From positions 1 to 64,000 of the forward strand of contig JACGCM010000337.1 of NCBI GenBank assembly GCA_014058105.1: a stretch of 64,000 nt of DNA, given 5' to 3'. Below the pieces are notes generated by a model that made no database searches, had not been told where the DNA came from, and saw nothing but the letters and a program-made list of their open reading frames with translations. Origin of the DNA: Kingdonia uniflora (Eukaryota; Streptophyta; Magnoliopsida; Ranunculales; Circaeasteraceae). This document shows, piece after piece, positions 35,570-46,799 of this stretch; positions within the stretch are counted from its first letter, which is position 1; each line of letters begins with the position of its first letter. The position numbers and the translations under genes are program-made.

Positions 35570-35582
35570 GAGAGGGGGCGGT
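35570..35582 (+). other. E2 polypurine tract
   Basis: gagagggggcggt directly precedes the 3' LTR and is the expected primer for plus-strand DNA synthesis. Confidence 0.75.
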
Positions 35583-36325
35583 TGTAGTAGCGTATACCAT
35601 ATCTCAAACTTATGTTTCATCTTCAAACTATATACGAGCTTTCGATCTCACCAACAGAGCACGTGGCACAGAAAGTATCAAGATAGCAATGTCAGGAAGC
35701 AAATATAGTATAAATTTCTTAACCAACACCACTCATCCATGAAGTTCCTCATGCTATTGGTTGAGAGCCATCTTGTAATAGCTTATTTTGTATCTTAGAC
35801 TCAAAGCTTCATCCTCGACCACGTCGGCATACAGGAAATACTACTAAAGACATATTCAATATTCCTCAGTTCAAGTCATCGCTTTTGACCTCTAGGTCTG
35901 CAGTTCGATGTACGCAAGTGTGCATTCATCAATAGAGCCATTGCATAGCAATAGAGGTCAGGACGTTACATCATCTGGTCAAAGAATATCTTAAATTAAC
36001 TTTGTAACGTTCACCATTAAGAATATTAATGGTCGTCAAGCGGTTATATGATGAGGCCTATAAATAGGAACAGAGAACTACAAATTAAAGGCAGGCAATT
36101 CGATACAGAAAAATCCCTACTCTAAAACTCCATAGATTTAGAGTGCTCATTGTAATAACTAGTATTCTCAATAACATATCTCTCTTTCTAAAATCCTCAA
36201 GAGAGGTCATGGTTTTTAACATATTCAATGGTTTTCTGTAATAAACTGCTATGTTAGTTATTATTAGCGTTCTGATTATATCTGGTGTAAAGGCTAAGTC
36301 TAGATCCCATTCTTAGTTCATTATC
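35583..36325 (+). repeat. E2 3' LTR
   Basis: It starts TGTAGTAGCG. A TATA box (cctataaatagg, 36057-36068) matches that of the 5' LTR. The end is degraded (ttcattatc for gctattaca). Confidence 0.85.
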
Positions 36326-36989
36326 GTATAAAGGTACATTCTCCTAAAAATGGGGGCAGGTGGTAGTTGGATGTGTAACTGCTACTTCATGGAAGACATG
36401 TATCTTTGACTTATTATATTTTATCTGTAGTGCCCGGTTCACGTTCTTCATCAGGTCATGGCCTAGGTGTCTTTGACGATTGTGTATGACACGTGTATAA
36501 TATGTGAGTCTAGTATTAAGGTAGTTCGACTTTGGCACAGCTCAAGGGACAGATCTCTATAGATATCATATGGATACTTGTCAAATATTGGGGGTTGGTC
36601 CCAATCAACTAATGGAAAATTTTAACAATCCTGTGTAAAAGTACGAATCCTCAGACCTTGGTTGGACACGTGATTTGAATACAGGTGGTGGCTTGCGTGG
36701 GGCCCACATGTCAGTACAAACTAGGTTTAGAGCTGCCAGAGTGAGTTAAGCAAGGCTGTAGATCTGAAACTACTAGAGTTGACCGAGAATAGCATTACTG
36801 GAATTGGCAGCTGGAACATTGGAAGCACGCAGCCAACACTCACAGCAGGAGCTGATCTCTTAAGAGATGAGATAGAAGGTGTTTTTAAGAGATACGGCGA
36901 ACCTGCTTGTACTGTATCATCCTCTTTTCTATTTCCCTCACGAATACATCACTATGACACGATTTTGATTTGCTTTTGGGTAGGAAAAC
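36326..36989. other. Unassigned spacer between E2 and E3
   Basis: If E2 had simply split the E1 LTR, the rest of that LTR should start here; it does not. I see no gene or repeat I can name. Confidence 0.5.
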
Positions 36990-37459
36990 TAATCCATAAT
37001 CGAATTAAGATTAACCTAAATTGAAGAATTAATGCAAAGAATAAACAATTTCCAAGAAAATTTGCCTTTTAGAGCTTCAATTGCTCAATGATTTGATTTC
37101 AATTGAATTCCTCTACAAACCCTAAGTCTATCTTACAAAACTTGGATCTTACCAAAATGTTTCTAAGAAATACTCAAAAGTCTAACTTATATACTTAGGA
37201 GACTTATTACATCTATACAGATCAAGAGGTAAAACCAATGGTCGAAACGACCTATAAGTATTTCTATCCTGATGCAAATTCGGATCATAAGGCCATCCGG
37301 ATAGCATCCGGATCTTACTGGTCTATTTCCAACAAGCTTAGGATAGCAATCCATATCATAAGTTTATCACTCGACTTCCATCCGGATTCCTTCTTTACCC
37401 GACACGATGAAATTCTATAAACTTTTGAAGGGGTTTGATCTTCATATCCTCCTGGATCA
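36990..37459 (-). repeat. E3 3' LTR (470 bp)
   Basis: On the minus strand it starts TGATCCAGGAGGATATG and ends GATTATGGATTA, sharing both ends with the E5 LTRs. Its U3 is different from theirs and contains repeated atccggat words at about 37275-37385 on the plus strand. Flanking base 5-mer on the low side is aaaac. Confidence 0.85.
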
Positions 37460-37473
37460 CGGCTCTCCCCTTT
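37460..37473 (-). other. E3 polypurine tract
   Basis: Minus strand aaaggggagagccg, directly before the LTR start; the E5 equivalent is aaagggagaagcca. Confidence 0.8.
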
Positions 37474-37499
37474 AGGAGTCTTAAGCTCCTGCTTAAGTT

Positions 37500-38960
37500 A
37501 TAACTAGAGATGTATGAATACGGCCATGGCCATTTCCTTGTTGTACCACTTCGACTTGCTAGGTAGTTGACCTTTCTTCCAAACTCAGAACGATTCAATA
37601 ATACCCCATCTTGTAGCATGAACTTTCCTCTCTAGAATATTATTCTCATATAACAGATCTTTTTTTCCATCCATAAGTCATCAACTAACGGTAGGCGAGT
37701 ATCGATTGTAAAGTCTTCATATAAAAGAGACGGCTCAAACATCTTCAAATGCTCGACATTAATCACTGAATACATCTTCATGAAAGGTGGCAAATCCAAT
37801 TGGAATGCGATGTCACCAATCTTCTTCAGTATCGTAAGCAGACCATAATGAATAGGCTTGAGTTTTTTACCTTCCCCCTTTAGTCGTTCCTTACCCAAAT
37901 GCAACCAAATTAGGTCGTCATCTTAAAAGTGCACTCAACCCGATGCTTGTCGTGTCGAGCCTTATACTTTGCTTAAGTCTTCTTCAATTATAATTTAACC
38001 ACCTCATGAACCTTGTTTATCCTCTCAATAAAATGTTGAGCTTTAACTTGATCATCTTCCTCTTTCCCTGATACCGTTTTGTCACCAAAACTAAAAGCCA
38101 TATCAAAGGGGTTTTGAGGCAAGTCCCCTAGACAAACTTCAAATGGAGACTTCAAAATGAAACCATGAATCGCCCGGTTAAATACAAACTAAAGATATGG
38201 TAAACTCTCATCCTAAGTCTTAGGATGCTTATAATGAAATCCCCGTAGCAAATGAACCAAAGTAGGATCTACTATCTCTGTTTGCCCATCAGTCTGCAGA
38301 TAAAAGGTGGTACTTCTCTTCAACTTAGTGTCCATCATCCCCCATAACGATCTCCAGAAATACCCTAAAAAGTAGTTATTCCTATTAAAAATAATATAAG
38401 TAGGGAGCCTGAAATACCTCCAAATGTCTCTTAAAAATAATCGCATTACTCCTTCCCCGGTGACCATCTATTGGTATGGAATAAGAACAATCATCTTGTT
38501 GAATCGATCTACCATCACAAATAGGTAATCATTCTTATACTTAAGTCATGGGCAAACCACCCATAAAATCCATCGAAATGTTCTCCCAAGATCGGCTAGG
38601 AACTAGTAATGGTAAGTTCAATCCCAACTTACGATTGAAAGGCTTTGATGTGTTGCATAGAACGCAACCACGAACCACATGAGCAACATCCACTTGCATC
38701 TTCGGCCAATAAACATAATGTTACAAATTCAAAAGCGTCTTTTCAACCCTTAAATAACCTGCCACCTGGGAGCAATGACCATCTCTAATCCTATATAAAC
38801 GATCTTTACTCTCTAGAATACATAGTAAACTACCCATGTAAATCAAACCATCCTTCAACACATACTCGCATGTCTTACCTAGCAATAACTTTTTGTAAAT
38901 TGCACTGAGATCCTTGTCGTCATCATACCCTGTAACATATTCAGACGGAACAATAGACTG
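37500..38960 (-). pseudogene. E3 chromovirus integrase with C-terminal chromodomain-like tail
   Basis: Minus strand, N to C: an HHCC-region remnant near 38780-38700 (RIRDGHCSQVAGYLRVEKTL); the core at 38467-38213 with LWGMMDTKLKRSTTF and LQTDGQTEIVDPTLVHLLRG; and the C-terminal part at 37904-37632 with LGKERLKGEGKKLKPIHYG and KMYSVINVEHLK. The catalytic Glu (QTE) is kept but the Asp in the SDRD motif is replaced (FNRNN). The E5 integrase is a close relative. Confidence 0.85.
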
Positions 38961-39480
38961 TATCTGCATAGCTACCAACAAAGCATAAATAGTTGGTAAT
39001 AGGGGTCGAGATAACATATCAACCATTTTGTTGTCCACTCTTTTCTTATACTTGATCATCTAGGTGAATTATTATAAGTACGATATCCACTTCAATGGTG
39101 TGTAATGATTTGTGATCGGAGTGTACCATAACTTCCTTCCCTAATAAGTAACTCCACCAATGCATCACTGATTGATATAATGCGTAGAAATCCTTATCGT
39201 AGGCAGGATAGTTGTATACTGCTTCTATAAACATCTCATAATTATAGGTAACCGTCTTCCCATTCTATAATATAATTACCCCTAATGCATAGTCTGATGC
39301 ATCCATTTCAACCTCAAAAAGCCGCTGTAAATTGGGCAACACTAATATGCTTTAGCAACTGAAAAGTCTTCTCATGGTGATCTTTCCACACACACTTCGC
39401 ATCGGCCTTTGTCAAGGAATGTAATGGTGTGGCTATCTGTGAAAAATTCTGAATAAACTTCTATAAATACTGATAATAAC
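38961..39480 (-). pseudogene. E3 RNase H
   Basis: Minus-strand 39234-38990 shows YNYPAYDKDFYALYQSVMHW, then VMVHSDHKSLHT (the HSDH motif) and, beyond a frame break, IKYKKRVDNKMVDMLSRP. It degrades the RNA strand during reverse transcription; stops and shifts make it inactive. Confidence 0.82.
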
Positions 39481-40365
39481 CAATAAAACTTTTCACTTCC
39501 GTCACTGTACGGGGTCTAGGCCAATTAGTAATGACCGAGATCTTTTCTGGATTGACCTTAAGTTCACCGCCACTAATGATAAATCCCAAGTATACTAGCT
39601 CCTTCTTCCCAAACTCGCACTTCTTCCCATTGAGAAAAAGTTGCTATGATCGCAATGTGCCCAGCACTTTGCGTATATGCACGAGGTGCTCCTCCCATAT
39701 TTGACTATATATTAAGATGTCATCTAAATACATAATTATGAAATCATCAATAAAAGTACAATGCACCTCATTCATCAACCGCATAAATATCGTTGGAGCG
39801 TTGCATAACCCAAAAGGCATCACTAACCACTTAAAGAGTCCTTGTTTGGTCTTGCAAACCGTCTTCCATGTATCTTCTTCTCGGATTCAAACTTGATGGT
39901 AACCCGACTTAAGATCCAGCGTGATGAAAAACCAGGCCTTCTGCAACTCATCTAAAGCCTTGTCAATCCGTGGAAGAGAATAATAATTCTTCACAACAAT
40001 CTTGTTCAGCATACGATAATCTACACACATTCCCCAAGACCCATCCTTCTTCGGCATCAATAACACCGGCGAACCACAAGGTGAGCATATTTGATTAATA
40101 ACCCCTTGCTCTAGAAGTTCTTGTACCTGCTTCCTAATCTCATCAGACTCGGTTATAGAAGTCTGATACAACCCAATGTTAGGTAGTGACTAACCATTTA
40201 CCAAGGTGATATCATGCTCCACATCCCTCTTGCGTGGCATCCCTTCTATGCCCAGAAATAAGTCTTTAAATTCCTCTTGCAACTTCCCCATTTTGGTTTG
40301 TTTCTTAAGAGACATTGCCAAAGTTAACAACACCTTAGCCGACGAACCATCTTGAATCGATCGCA
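39481..40365 (-). pseudogene. E3 reverse transcriptase
   Basis: Minus-strand 40171-39887 reads VQELLEQGVINQICSPCGSP, then MPKKDGSWGMCVDYRMLNKI and FFITLDLKSGYHQV. Active-site box MYLDDILIYS at 39719-39730 is intact. YLGFIISGG and SFIGYY follow. The upstream linker (KQTKMGKLQEEFKDLF) meets the solo LTR at 40366. A few stops and shifts are present. Confidence 0.87.
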
Positions 40366-41495
40366 TGATAACGGTCAAAATACAGTGTTTAGTATGGGTA
40401 AAAATTAGAGTGTCGTTTACTTTCGAACGGAACTAGAAATTAGTTTTGGTCTTGTGTTTTAGTAATCTAAGGTTGTAAAACCGTAAAAATCAATGATATG
40501 GTTTTAATCAAGAATAAAGGTCTAGGGGCTTCGGATTTCACCACCATTTACATATAATATCAACATAGTATCGTATATTAAATTCTCCACTTAATTGAAA
40601 TAACAAACTTCGACCTTTTGTCGATGTAATCCCATGATTAATTATAACTCAAGTAGAATATATTGTATGAACTAAGTATGTACTAAAAACAGATTCCATG
40701 AAAGCTATGCTAACTATGAAATATTAATTAGGATCATACCTTAGAAAATTATAATATTAATACAATTTTACCATATCATTTGAGAATCACAAAACTCTTC
40801 CTATATCTCTACTTAAAAAGATCATAGGATGATAATGGATGTCTCCAACAATATAGTTTTGAGATTTGTGATAATATGCTCATATTGTGTTGGGGAAAAA
40901 TATATTCTATTACATGATATTATACGCTTATGGCGGATCCATCCTCACCCCTAGTGAGGACTTAGCCAGCCATTATAACAACTATAAAACCTAAATGATA
41001 TAAGAATAAAATGAACATAAACTAACAACAAAAAGAAGAATTTTATTGACTTACAAAATGAAATGCTCCAAATGCTTATAAGACTTGCACCAACTTACTC
41101 CAATAATGCTCTCTTGCACTCTACAAGAATGATTATCTCAAAATTGGATGATCTTATGAGCTCACCACCTCTCCTTTTATAGATGAAGGAGAAGGTTCTT
41201 ACATTTAATATTAGATTTATAACCTATGCCATGAATGTACATAAATTTGTAACCTCCAAGAGTTATCTTCCAAAATTGTAACCTCCCCATGTGGGACCCT
41301 TGTGTTTGACAACTCTACATCCTTCTCCAACAGTTCATCCTTTGAGCTATACATCCCGGTATTTGCACATATTTGGTAAATGAGCTCCATGTGATCTGAA
41401 ATATAAAAATTGTTTTATAAGTCATGTTTAATAATAAAATTAAGAATAATAAACATTAAGCCATAGGGGAATAGTGGTTATTTATGTGTCCATCA
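40366..41495. mobile_element. Probable solo LTR (1,130 bp) inserted in E3, perfect 5-bp TSD
   Basis: The insert reads TGATAACGGTC at one end and GTGTCCATCA at the other (TGAT and ATCA termini). It is flanked by tcgca at 40361-40365 and at 41496-41500. Removing the insert and one tcgca restores the E3 frame across GCG-A/TCG, giving KFVLLLVR joined to SIQDGSSAKV as in the uninterrupted E5 (KFVLLVRSVQEG). It has no ORF and no obvious PBS or PPT, so a solo LTR is the simplest reading; orientation is unknown. Confidence 0.85.
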
Positions 41496-42000
41496 TCGCA
41501 CCAACAACAATACAAACTTACCGCTCACATTAACTAACCTCTTCGCCTGAGTTGTCATTACTAAATTATTAGTGGTAACATATTCCTTACAAGCATTGAT
41601 ATGAAACTCTTTTCCCTCCTTCACAAGACGATACTTGTGAGCTCTATGGTAAAGAATTGTATTTCGGTACCAAAGATAAGGGTTACCCAAGATGACTTGA
41701 CATACATCTAAAGGAACCACCTCACACGTCACTTCGTCAATAAACTTTCCAGTAATCACAAACTTGAACGTACACTAGTTCGTGATCTTTAACTCCGCAT
41801 TTTTCTAAATCCAACCCAACCCATACGGCTTAGGATGAGCTATAATAGCCAAACCCATTTTCTTCACCACCGCCTCAGAGATTAAATTCTTCTGACTACC
41901 TAGATTAATGATGGCCTCTACAAAGCTTTGCTTCACCTGAATGCTAACATGAAAAAAAATTTCCCGACTCGCCTCCTCGAAGGCCATAGGTTACTTAAAC
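41496..42000 (-). pseudogene. E3 aspartic protease region
   Basis: Minus strand: FVEAIINLGSQKNLISEAVV, then ITGKFIDEVTCEVVPLDVCQ and VILGNPYLW. In this chromovirus group the protease signature is D-x-GSQKNLIS; here Asp is Asn. It would process the polyprotein inside the particle. Stops near 41805 and 41760 break the frame. Confidence 0.8.
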
Positions 42001-42660
42001 ATAAGGGTAAGTTTAGGATTTGGCTTATTTAAATCTGAAAGATTAACAATCACTGCAACTAGTACAGGTTTCACCCTCTTGCTCATGTTCTCCTTTGGCC
42101 TAAGCTCCTGGTAAATTTTTAAATATTTATCTTAAATATATTTATTTTCCTTGCAATGGCTACTGTAATTCCCCTTAGATGAGGACCCATTTCCTTTAAA
42201 CTCCCATTTGTGCTCATTCTTCCAACTAGACTTGTACCCCGACTTGTTCTTGCCGTCCTTCTTGTCACTCTTAAATTACTTGTCTTCACTAGAAATTACC
42301 TTTACAGTAGCATCTTTGATATTCTTTACAGTAAAGAGCTTCAACTCTCTTCTAATGGACTCTGACAATCCCCCCGTATACTTCATGAACACCTCATACT
42401 CGTTCACATCAATGTCCAAAACCAAAGCTTGGTAATGAAAAACTCTTGTATAGATTACCCATACTTTTAGCACAAATTATGCCATTTGAACCATCTCCCT
42501 TTCTCATACCTAATAGAATAAAATTACTTCCACACCAACACCTTGAACTCCTTCCAAGTCAAGCTTCATACTTTGTGACGTTTCCGATAGAACTTCCACC
42601 ACGTGAGTGCATAAATTGCAAATTTCAATGTAGAAAAGCATATTTTCCGAGCATTACAAA
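42001..42660 (-). pseudogene. E3 gag C-terminal part; 5' end missing
   Basis: Minus-strand 42473-42276 reads LVLDIDVNEYEVFMKYTGGL and SIRRELKLFTVKNI, matching E5 gag at 59190-59300. A broken zinc-knuckle-like region (SSHCKENKYI) follows. Upstream of about 42660 the homology stops, and no 5' LTR or PBS is found, so E3 is truncated at its 5' end. Confidence 0.8.
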
Positions 42661-43648
42661 AAATATTTATCCCCTCAATAAAATACAGCGAATCATAATC
42701 ACATAAACAAAATTGATATTAAACAGCCAAAACATGTAAAAACCCTAGAAAAGTGAAAAGGAAACCAAAATAGGCCTTTTAATACCCTAATATTTTCAAA
42801 TCAACATTTATAAATCCCTAAATAGCCCTAGATTAGGCCAAAAAAATGCAGGATTCATCGTACTTTTCTACATCAAATCACCATCATAAGCATAATAGAT
42901 AGATCTAATATCCTATATAAAGATCTAAACATACAAATCTATGAACTTTGATGCATTTTTTAGAGTTTGAAGTTATGCCTTAATCTTGAAGAAAAGATAA
43001 ACAAAACTTGCAAACCAATCTCGAATCCTACTAGCTCCTCTTCGTACGTGTTAGGAATTCAATCTAATAGTAAGTAATCAACACACGCACACATATACAA
43101 GACAAGATATAAAAGAAAGAGTAAAGCTTCTTTATTAGATCATAAACCTCATATTATAACTAGGGAGAAGCCTAGCTATATAAGTAACCATTTCTAAAAA
43201 CTCTCTCCAGCAGTCCAAGCTTGTTAGTTAAGTTAGGATATGGGGCACCCCAACCCGGTACGGGTCCCACAGTGGCCAAACTTCTCCGAACATAATAAAT
43301 ATTTATATGATCCCCTCTACGAAAAATAGACCTGAAATGACCTAAATACCCAAAAAAATTAGGGGCTTTATCCCCAGACTTCTGAATCCATCCCGAACTA
43401 TTTTCTTCATAGCCCCATTTAGCCTAAAAAGATAGGTTGGCCCCTGTAAGTATAGTACATTAGTTGATAAATATGAAGTCTTGAAAAGCAGGTGAATCCT
43501 TACTTATAAGAAAGACTAATGCGGGGGCAGCAAGAAACATGGACATCAAACAAATTAATATGGAGGAGGGCAACAAATGTGAATATAAAAACCTAAGTTG
43601 AAAATGCAAAAGTCATAAGAGCTGGTGATTTGGCAAAAAAAAGTGAAA
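42661..43648. other. Unassigned AT-rich DNA
   Basis: Between truncated E3 and the TIR-bounded element. It contains a ggggcaccccaacccggta phrase near 43250 but no gene, RNA or paired repeat I can support. Confidence 0.45.
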
Positions 43649-43863
43649 GGGGTTGTTTGGGAACATCAAAAAACTCGTCTAGTCTAGTTTAGAACTGAAC
43701 TGCACCGTAAAACTTTTGTTTGGCAAAATTGTTTCTGGTTTTATCTTGTCCAAAGTTGTTCTTTTTTAGCCTAAAAACTAGTTTTATCTTGAAACAACTC
43801 AAAAACGTTTCAAGATGGAACGAGTTCTCAAATAACTTAAAACGTGGCTTTCTGTAGAGAGGA

Positions 43864-43894
43864 CTCTCTCTCTCTCTCTCCCTCTCTCTCTATA
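43864..43894. repeat. CT-rich microsatellite
   Basis: ctctctctctctctccctctctctctat, just upstream of the LINE ORF1 fragment; possibly part of the LINE 5' leader. Confidence 0.85.
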
Positions 43895-44051
43895 TGCAAT
43901 CTCTATCCTCCCTCTATCTCTTTATACAATCTTTATTTTTAAAAATGTTTTGGTTATTTAAACTAATCTTCCTTTCATCGATTATGTGCATATTCCTATC
44001 AGTTTCCTTTCTCTTTTGGATTCTCCCTTGCTCTCATTTTTTATCCTCCTT

Positions 44052-44339
44052 ATGGATGCTAATAATTCCTTTGTTGTTGTTGTTGGGGGTAAGCCCTTTC
44101 TGCCTGATCTTGATATCTATTTCAAAAATTTCTCTAAAGATGGTATTCCTGCCATCTCTTTCTCACACCATGATGTTGCATTGGCTAAAGCCGCCTTCTC
44201 CAATACCTTGATCCGGATGCTCTCTGCTGGTAGGCCTCCTCTGGATGATATTCAGAGAACTATTGAACAACTTTGGGGTATCACTAGATCTGTGAATGTC
44301 GGTCTCTTTGATCCACCAATGTGCATGGGCCATGGATGA
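44052..44339 (+). pseudogene. LINE ORF1 N-terminal fragment (DUF4283-like)
   Basis: The ATG at 44052 starts MDANNSFVVVVGGKPFLPDL. AGRPPLDDIQRTIEQLWGIT and VGLFDPPMCM match the layout of plant L1 ORF1 RNA-binding proteins (GRPPLEDI then VGLLD). Coding continues to a stop at 44337; the rest of ORF1 and the first part of ORF2 are missing, the sequence jumping to the endonuclease. Confidence 0.65.
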
Positions 44340-44364
44340 TGGTGGGTAACTACTATGCAATCAG

Positions 44365-45000
44365 AAGTAACACAGAAAAGATTGGGAGAAGATTGAGGAA
44401 TTGATCTTCTAAAAGAGATTTTGATCATATGATACAAGATTGTAGGGTAATTGAAGCATCTTGTGTTGATTCTAAGTTCACATGTTGTAATGAGCAAAAA
44501 GAGGTTGCTAGAGTGTGGACCAAGATGGATAGAGTGTTCTCTAATACAGATTTCATTGCTAACTTTCCATCTCTCAAGCTAAGCTACTTGGATAGAGTTT
44601 GTTCTAATCACTCCTCCTTGTTGGTGTCTTTCAAAGAGGAGTTATATGTAGGGCCAAGAGCCTTTAAATTTCTAAGGATGTGGGTGCTACATGAATCTTT
44701 TGTGGATTTTGTGAGATTTAATTTGCCTTCAGAAGTGTATGAGAACTGCATCTCATCCATAATGTACAAACTTAAATTCATTAAGCAGGCTTTGAGGCCA
44801 TGAAACCCGCTGGTTTTTGGCAACATTGCTACTTTGTAGGAAAAACTCACATACCTAAACTTTCAACTACAAAGAGGGTGGGATGAGGATATTGGAAATG
44901 AGTTAAGCCAAGCCAAGATGGATATTGCAAGCATGGTGCATAAGGAGGAAGTTATGTGGAGAGAAAAGTCTAGAAAGTGGATTGAGTACACGTATTGATG
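44365..45000 (+). pseudogene. LINE ORF2 endonuclease fragment
   Basis: An open stretch at 44429-44803 reads DFIANFPSLKLSYLDRVCSN, then HSSLLVSF and GPRAFKFLRMW, the C-terminal end of an APE-type endonuclease and the following linker of plant L1 ORF2. After a stop it goes on as NFQLQRGWDEDIGNELSQAK and KEEVMWREKSRKW. It ends before RT. The SDHSP active-site motif reads SNHSS. Nearest relative in the window is the LINE at 50389-54519. Confidence 0.75.
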
Positions 45001-45229
45001 TTTTTAATAAATTTAATTTAAGTATTTTATTAGAAAAAATTAAAATTAATTATAAGAACTGGTTTACGATACAAGTATCTAAACAAAATACAAATCAGAA
45101 CTAGGATAACATGTACAAATGACCAAACAACATATTAAACTGAACTAGTTCAAGTTTATATATATCCTGGATAGGCCATCTAGGTTTATCCTTAGCTGGC
45201 CCAAAAATTTAAGTATCCAAACATCCCCT

Positions 45230-46556
45230 AAGGTTCAGTACTAATATGGTTTGTGATAAGCAACCGTAAATAATTCCAATGGCAACTCAATCCATGTCCA
45301 AATATCCAACTCAACCTATAGATGTCAAACAATATCCATTTATGGTTAGAACATTAATTAATTATAACCTCCTAATGAGAACTCTCAAGTATTTCTTACG
45401 CATTGTCTTAAAACTCAACACGATTGTCCACTATGAAGTGTCGTCGATACCCCACTCAACATTCCTTCAATGTTTGACCTTCCCCTCTGATTTTTCATTA
45501 GAGTAAGATGCTTATCAATTTGGGGACGTAAAGATTTTCTAGCAACATTTTCAATATTAAACACCTATTTAGAATCGACAAAGAGATCCTGACGACTACT
45601 ATGAAATCGAGAAAATAGAATCGATCATAACTAATACTGAAAAAAAGAAGTAGATCAAAGACAAATCTAAATGAGAAGAACTTGAAATGGTTCGACACTC
45701 ATCCCTAAACCAAGACATAGGATTTCTATCCTTATTATATTTTCCATAAACTAACTAGAATTTGACTTGGTTCAATTTTGTTCCAATTATTTACCATCTC
45801 AACATTATGAGAAACAGTAGAAATGTTGCCTTTCATTAACCTTTACTCTATACTATGTCATCAGTATAGTTTTATTGTTAGTAACATCCCCAAGATGAGC
45901 TGTAACCTCCTTAAAAGCATTAATAGTTGATAAAGATTCATTTCATTCCTCATTGTCATTGGATATTAGGGAATTAAGTTTGGCCTTTCTATGGAGCACA
46001 AAGTGGTATTGGAGCTGATGAGGAAACTTGTGAGCTAAGATCCCAAGAGGGGGTGCTAAGGGTCCGCTTAAAGGCTAGTATCATCGTCATTGCCAAATAG
46101 ATGTAGAGCAATTCTACTAGCCTCAGTTCTATACCTTAAGAATATTTTTCCAGCACCAAGAACAATCATTAGGAATCTTGATTTGCCAATATTTCTACCT
46201 TTAATGAAGCTATTTTTAACCCAGTTAACCCATATGGTATTATTAGAAGAAATAATACCCGGATATGCCTCGGTACAGAGGCAGTCTTACACATCCCCAG
46301 GTCTCTCACCTCAAGGCAACCCTCCTCAAAAATGTGGCAAATACTATCCAACTAACAACATGAGATTTGTGGTCAAGATCCAGGCCTGACCAAATAAACC
46401 TTTTACAGATGTTGTTGAGTTCTTCAATCCTCTTTGGGGGAGAATAAAACAAGAAGTTTAGTAAGTATGCATACCTACAAGAACCACTTTGGCAAGGAAT
46501 CTGCGAGCGTAAAAAAGTAATCTAGTGATTCCAGGATTTTTCTCTTGAAGTAAGGC
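45230..46556. other. Unassigned spacer left of E4
   Basis: AT-rich; short open stretches (for example 46090-46389 plus) show no recognised domain. Nothing further can be supported. Confidence 0.45.
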
Positions 46557-46781
46557 TAGTGTAAACTTATTACGCTGAAGCAAAATAATCAAAAAGAATA
46601 CTAGTACATTCAATTTGAAGGAAGAAATTAGATTCTTGAAGAACCGTAATTTTACTTTATTAGAACTTTTTTAAAACTAAAACTAACTGCTGGAAAATAA
46701 ATGAGAGCATCTCTTTATAAAACTAAAGAGAGAGGGGCCAACTACTATGGGAAACGACACATCTAGGGAAGTGCTACATCA
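46557..46781 (-). repeat. E4 3' LTR (225 bp)
   Basis: Minus strand starts TGATGTAGCACTTCCCTAG and matches 55767-55980. It is followed inward by a purine tract (aaagagggagggttt, 46782-46796). Confidence 0.82.
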
Positions 46782-46799
46782 AACCCTCCCTCTTTGGAA

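Larger units (their letters stand above)
21322..36325 (+). mobile_element. E2, 15-kb Tat-like Ty3/gypsy element with antisense genes
   Basis: It is bounded by LTRs of 746 and 743 bp, with PBS, PPT, gag, a deleted RT, dual RNase H and integrase on the plus strand and about 8 kb of minus-strand coding DNA between pol and the 3' LTR. Flanking 5-mers are gtaaa (21317-21321) and gtata (36326-36330), a 4/5 target-site match. It sits in the 5' LTR of E1. Length and layout fit the Tat lineage (Retand, Grande, Ogre relatives), which is known to carry an extra antisense ORF in this position. Confidence 0.85.
43649..45229. mobile_element. TIR-bounded element carrying LINE-derived DNA
   Basis: The left end ggggttgtttggga (43649-43662) and the reverse complement of the right end, ggggatgtttggat (45229 inwards), match at 12 of 14 bases. 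Termini of this kind (GGG...GTTTGG) are common in plant PIF/Harbinger and related MITE families. Flanking trinucleotides are aaa and taa, compatible with a decayed 3-bp TSD but not proof. The interior holds LINE ORF1 and endonuclease fragments. Confidence 0.45.
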
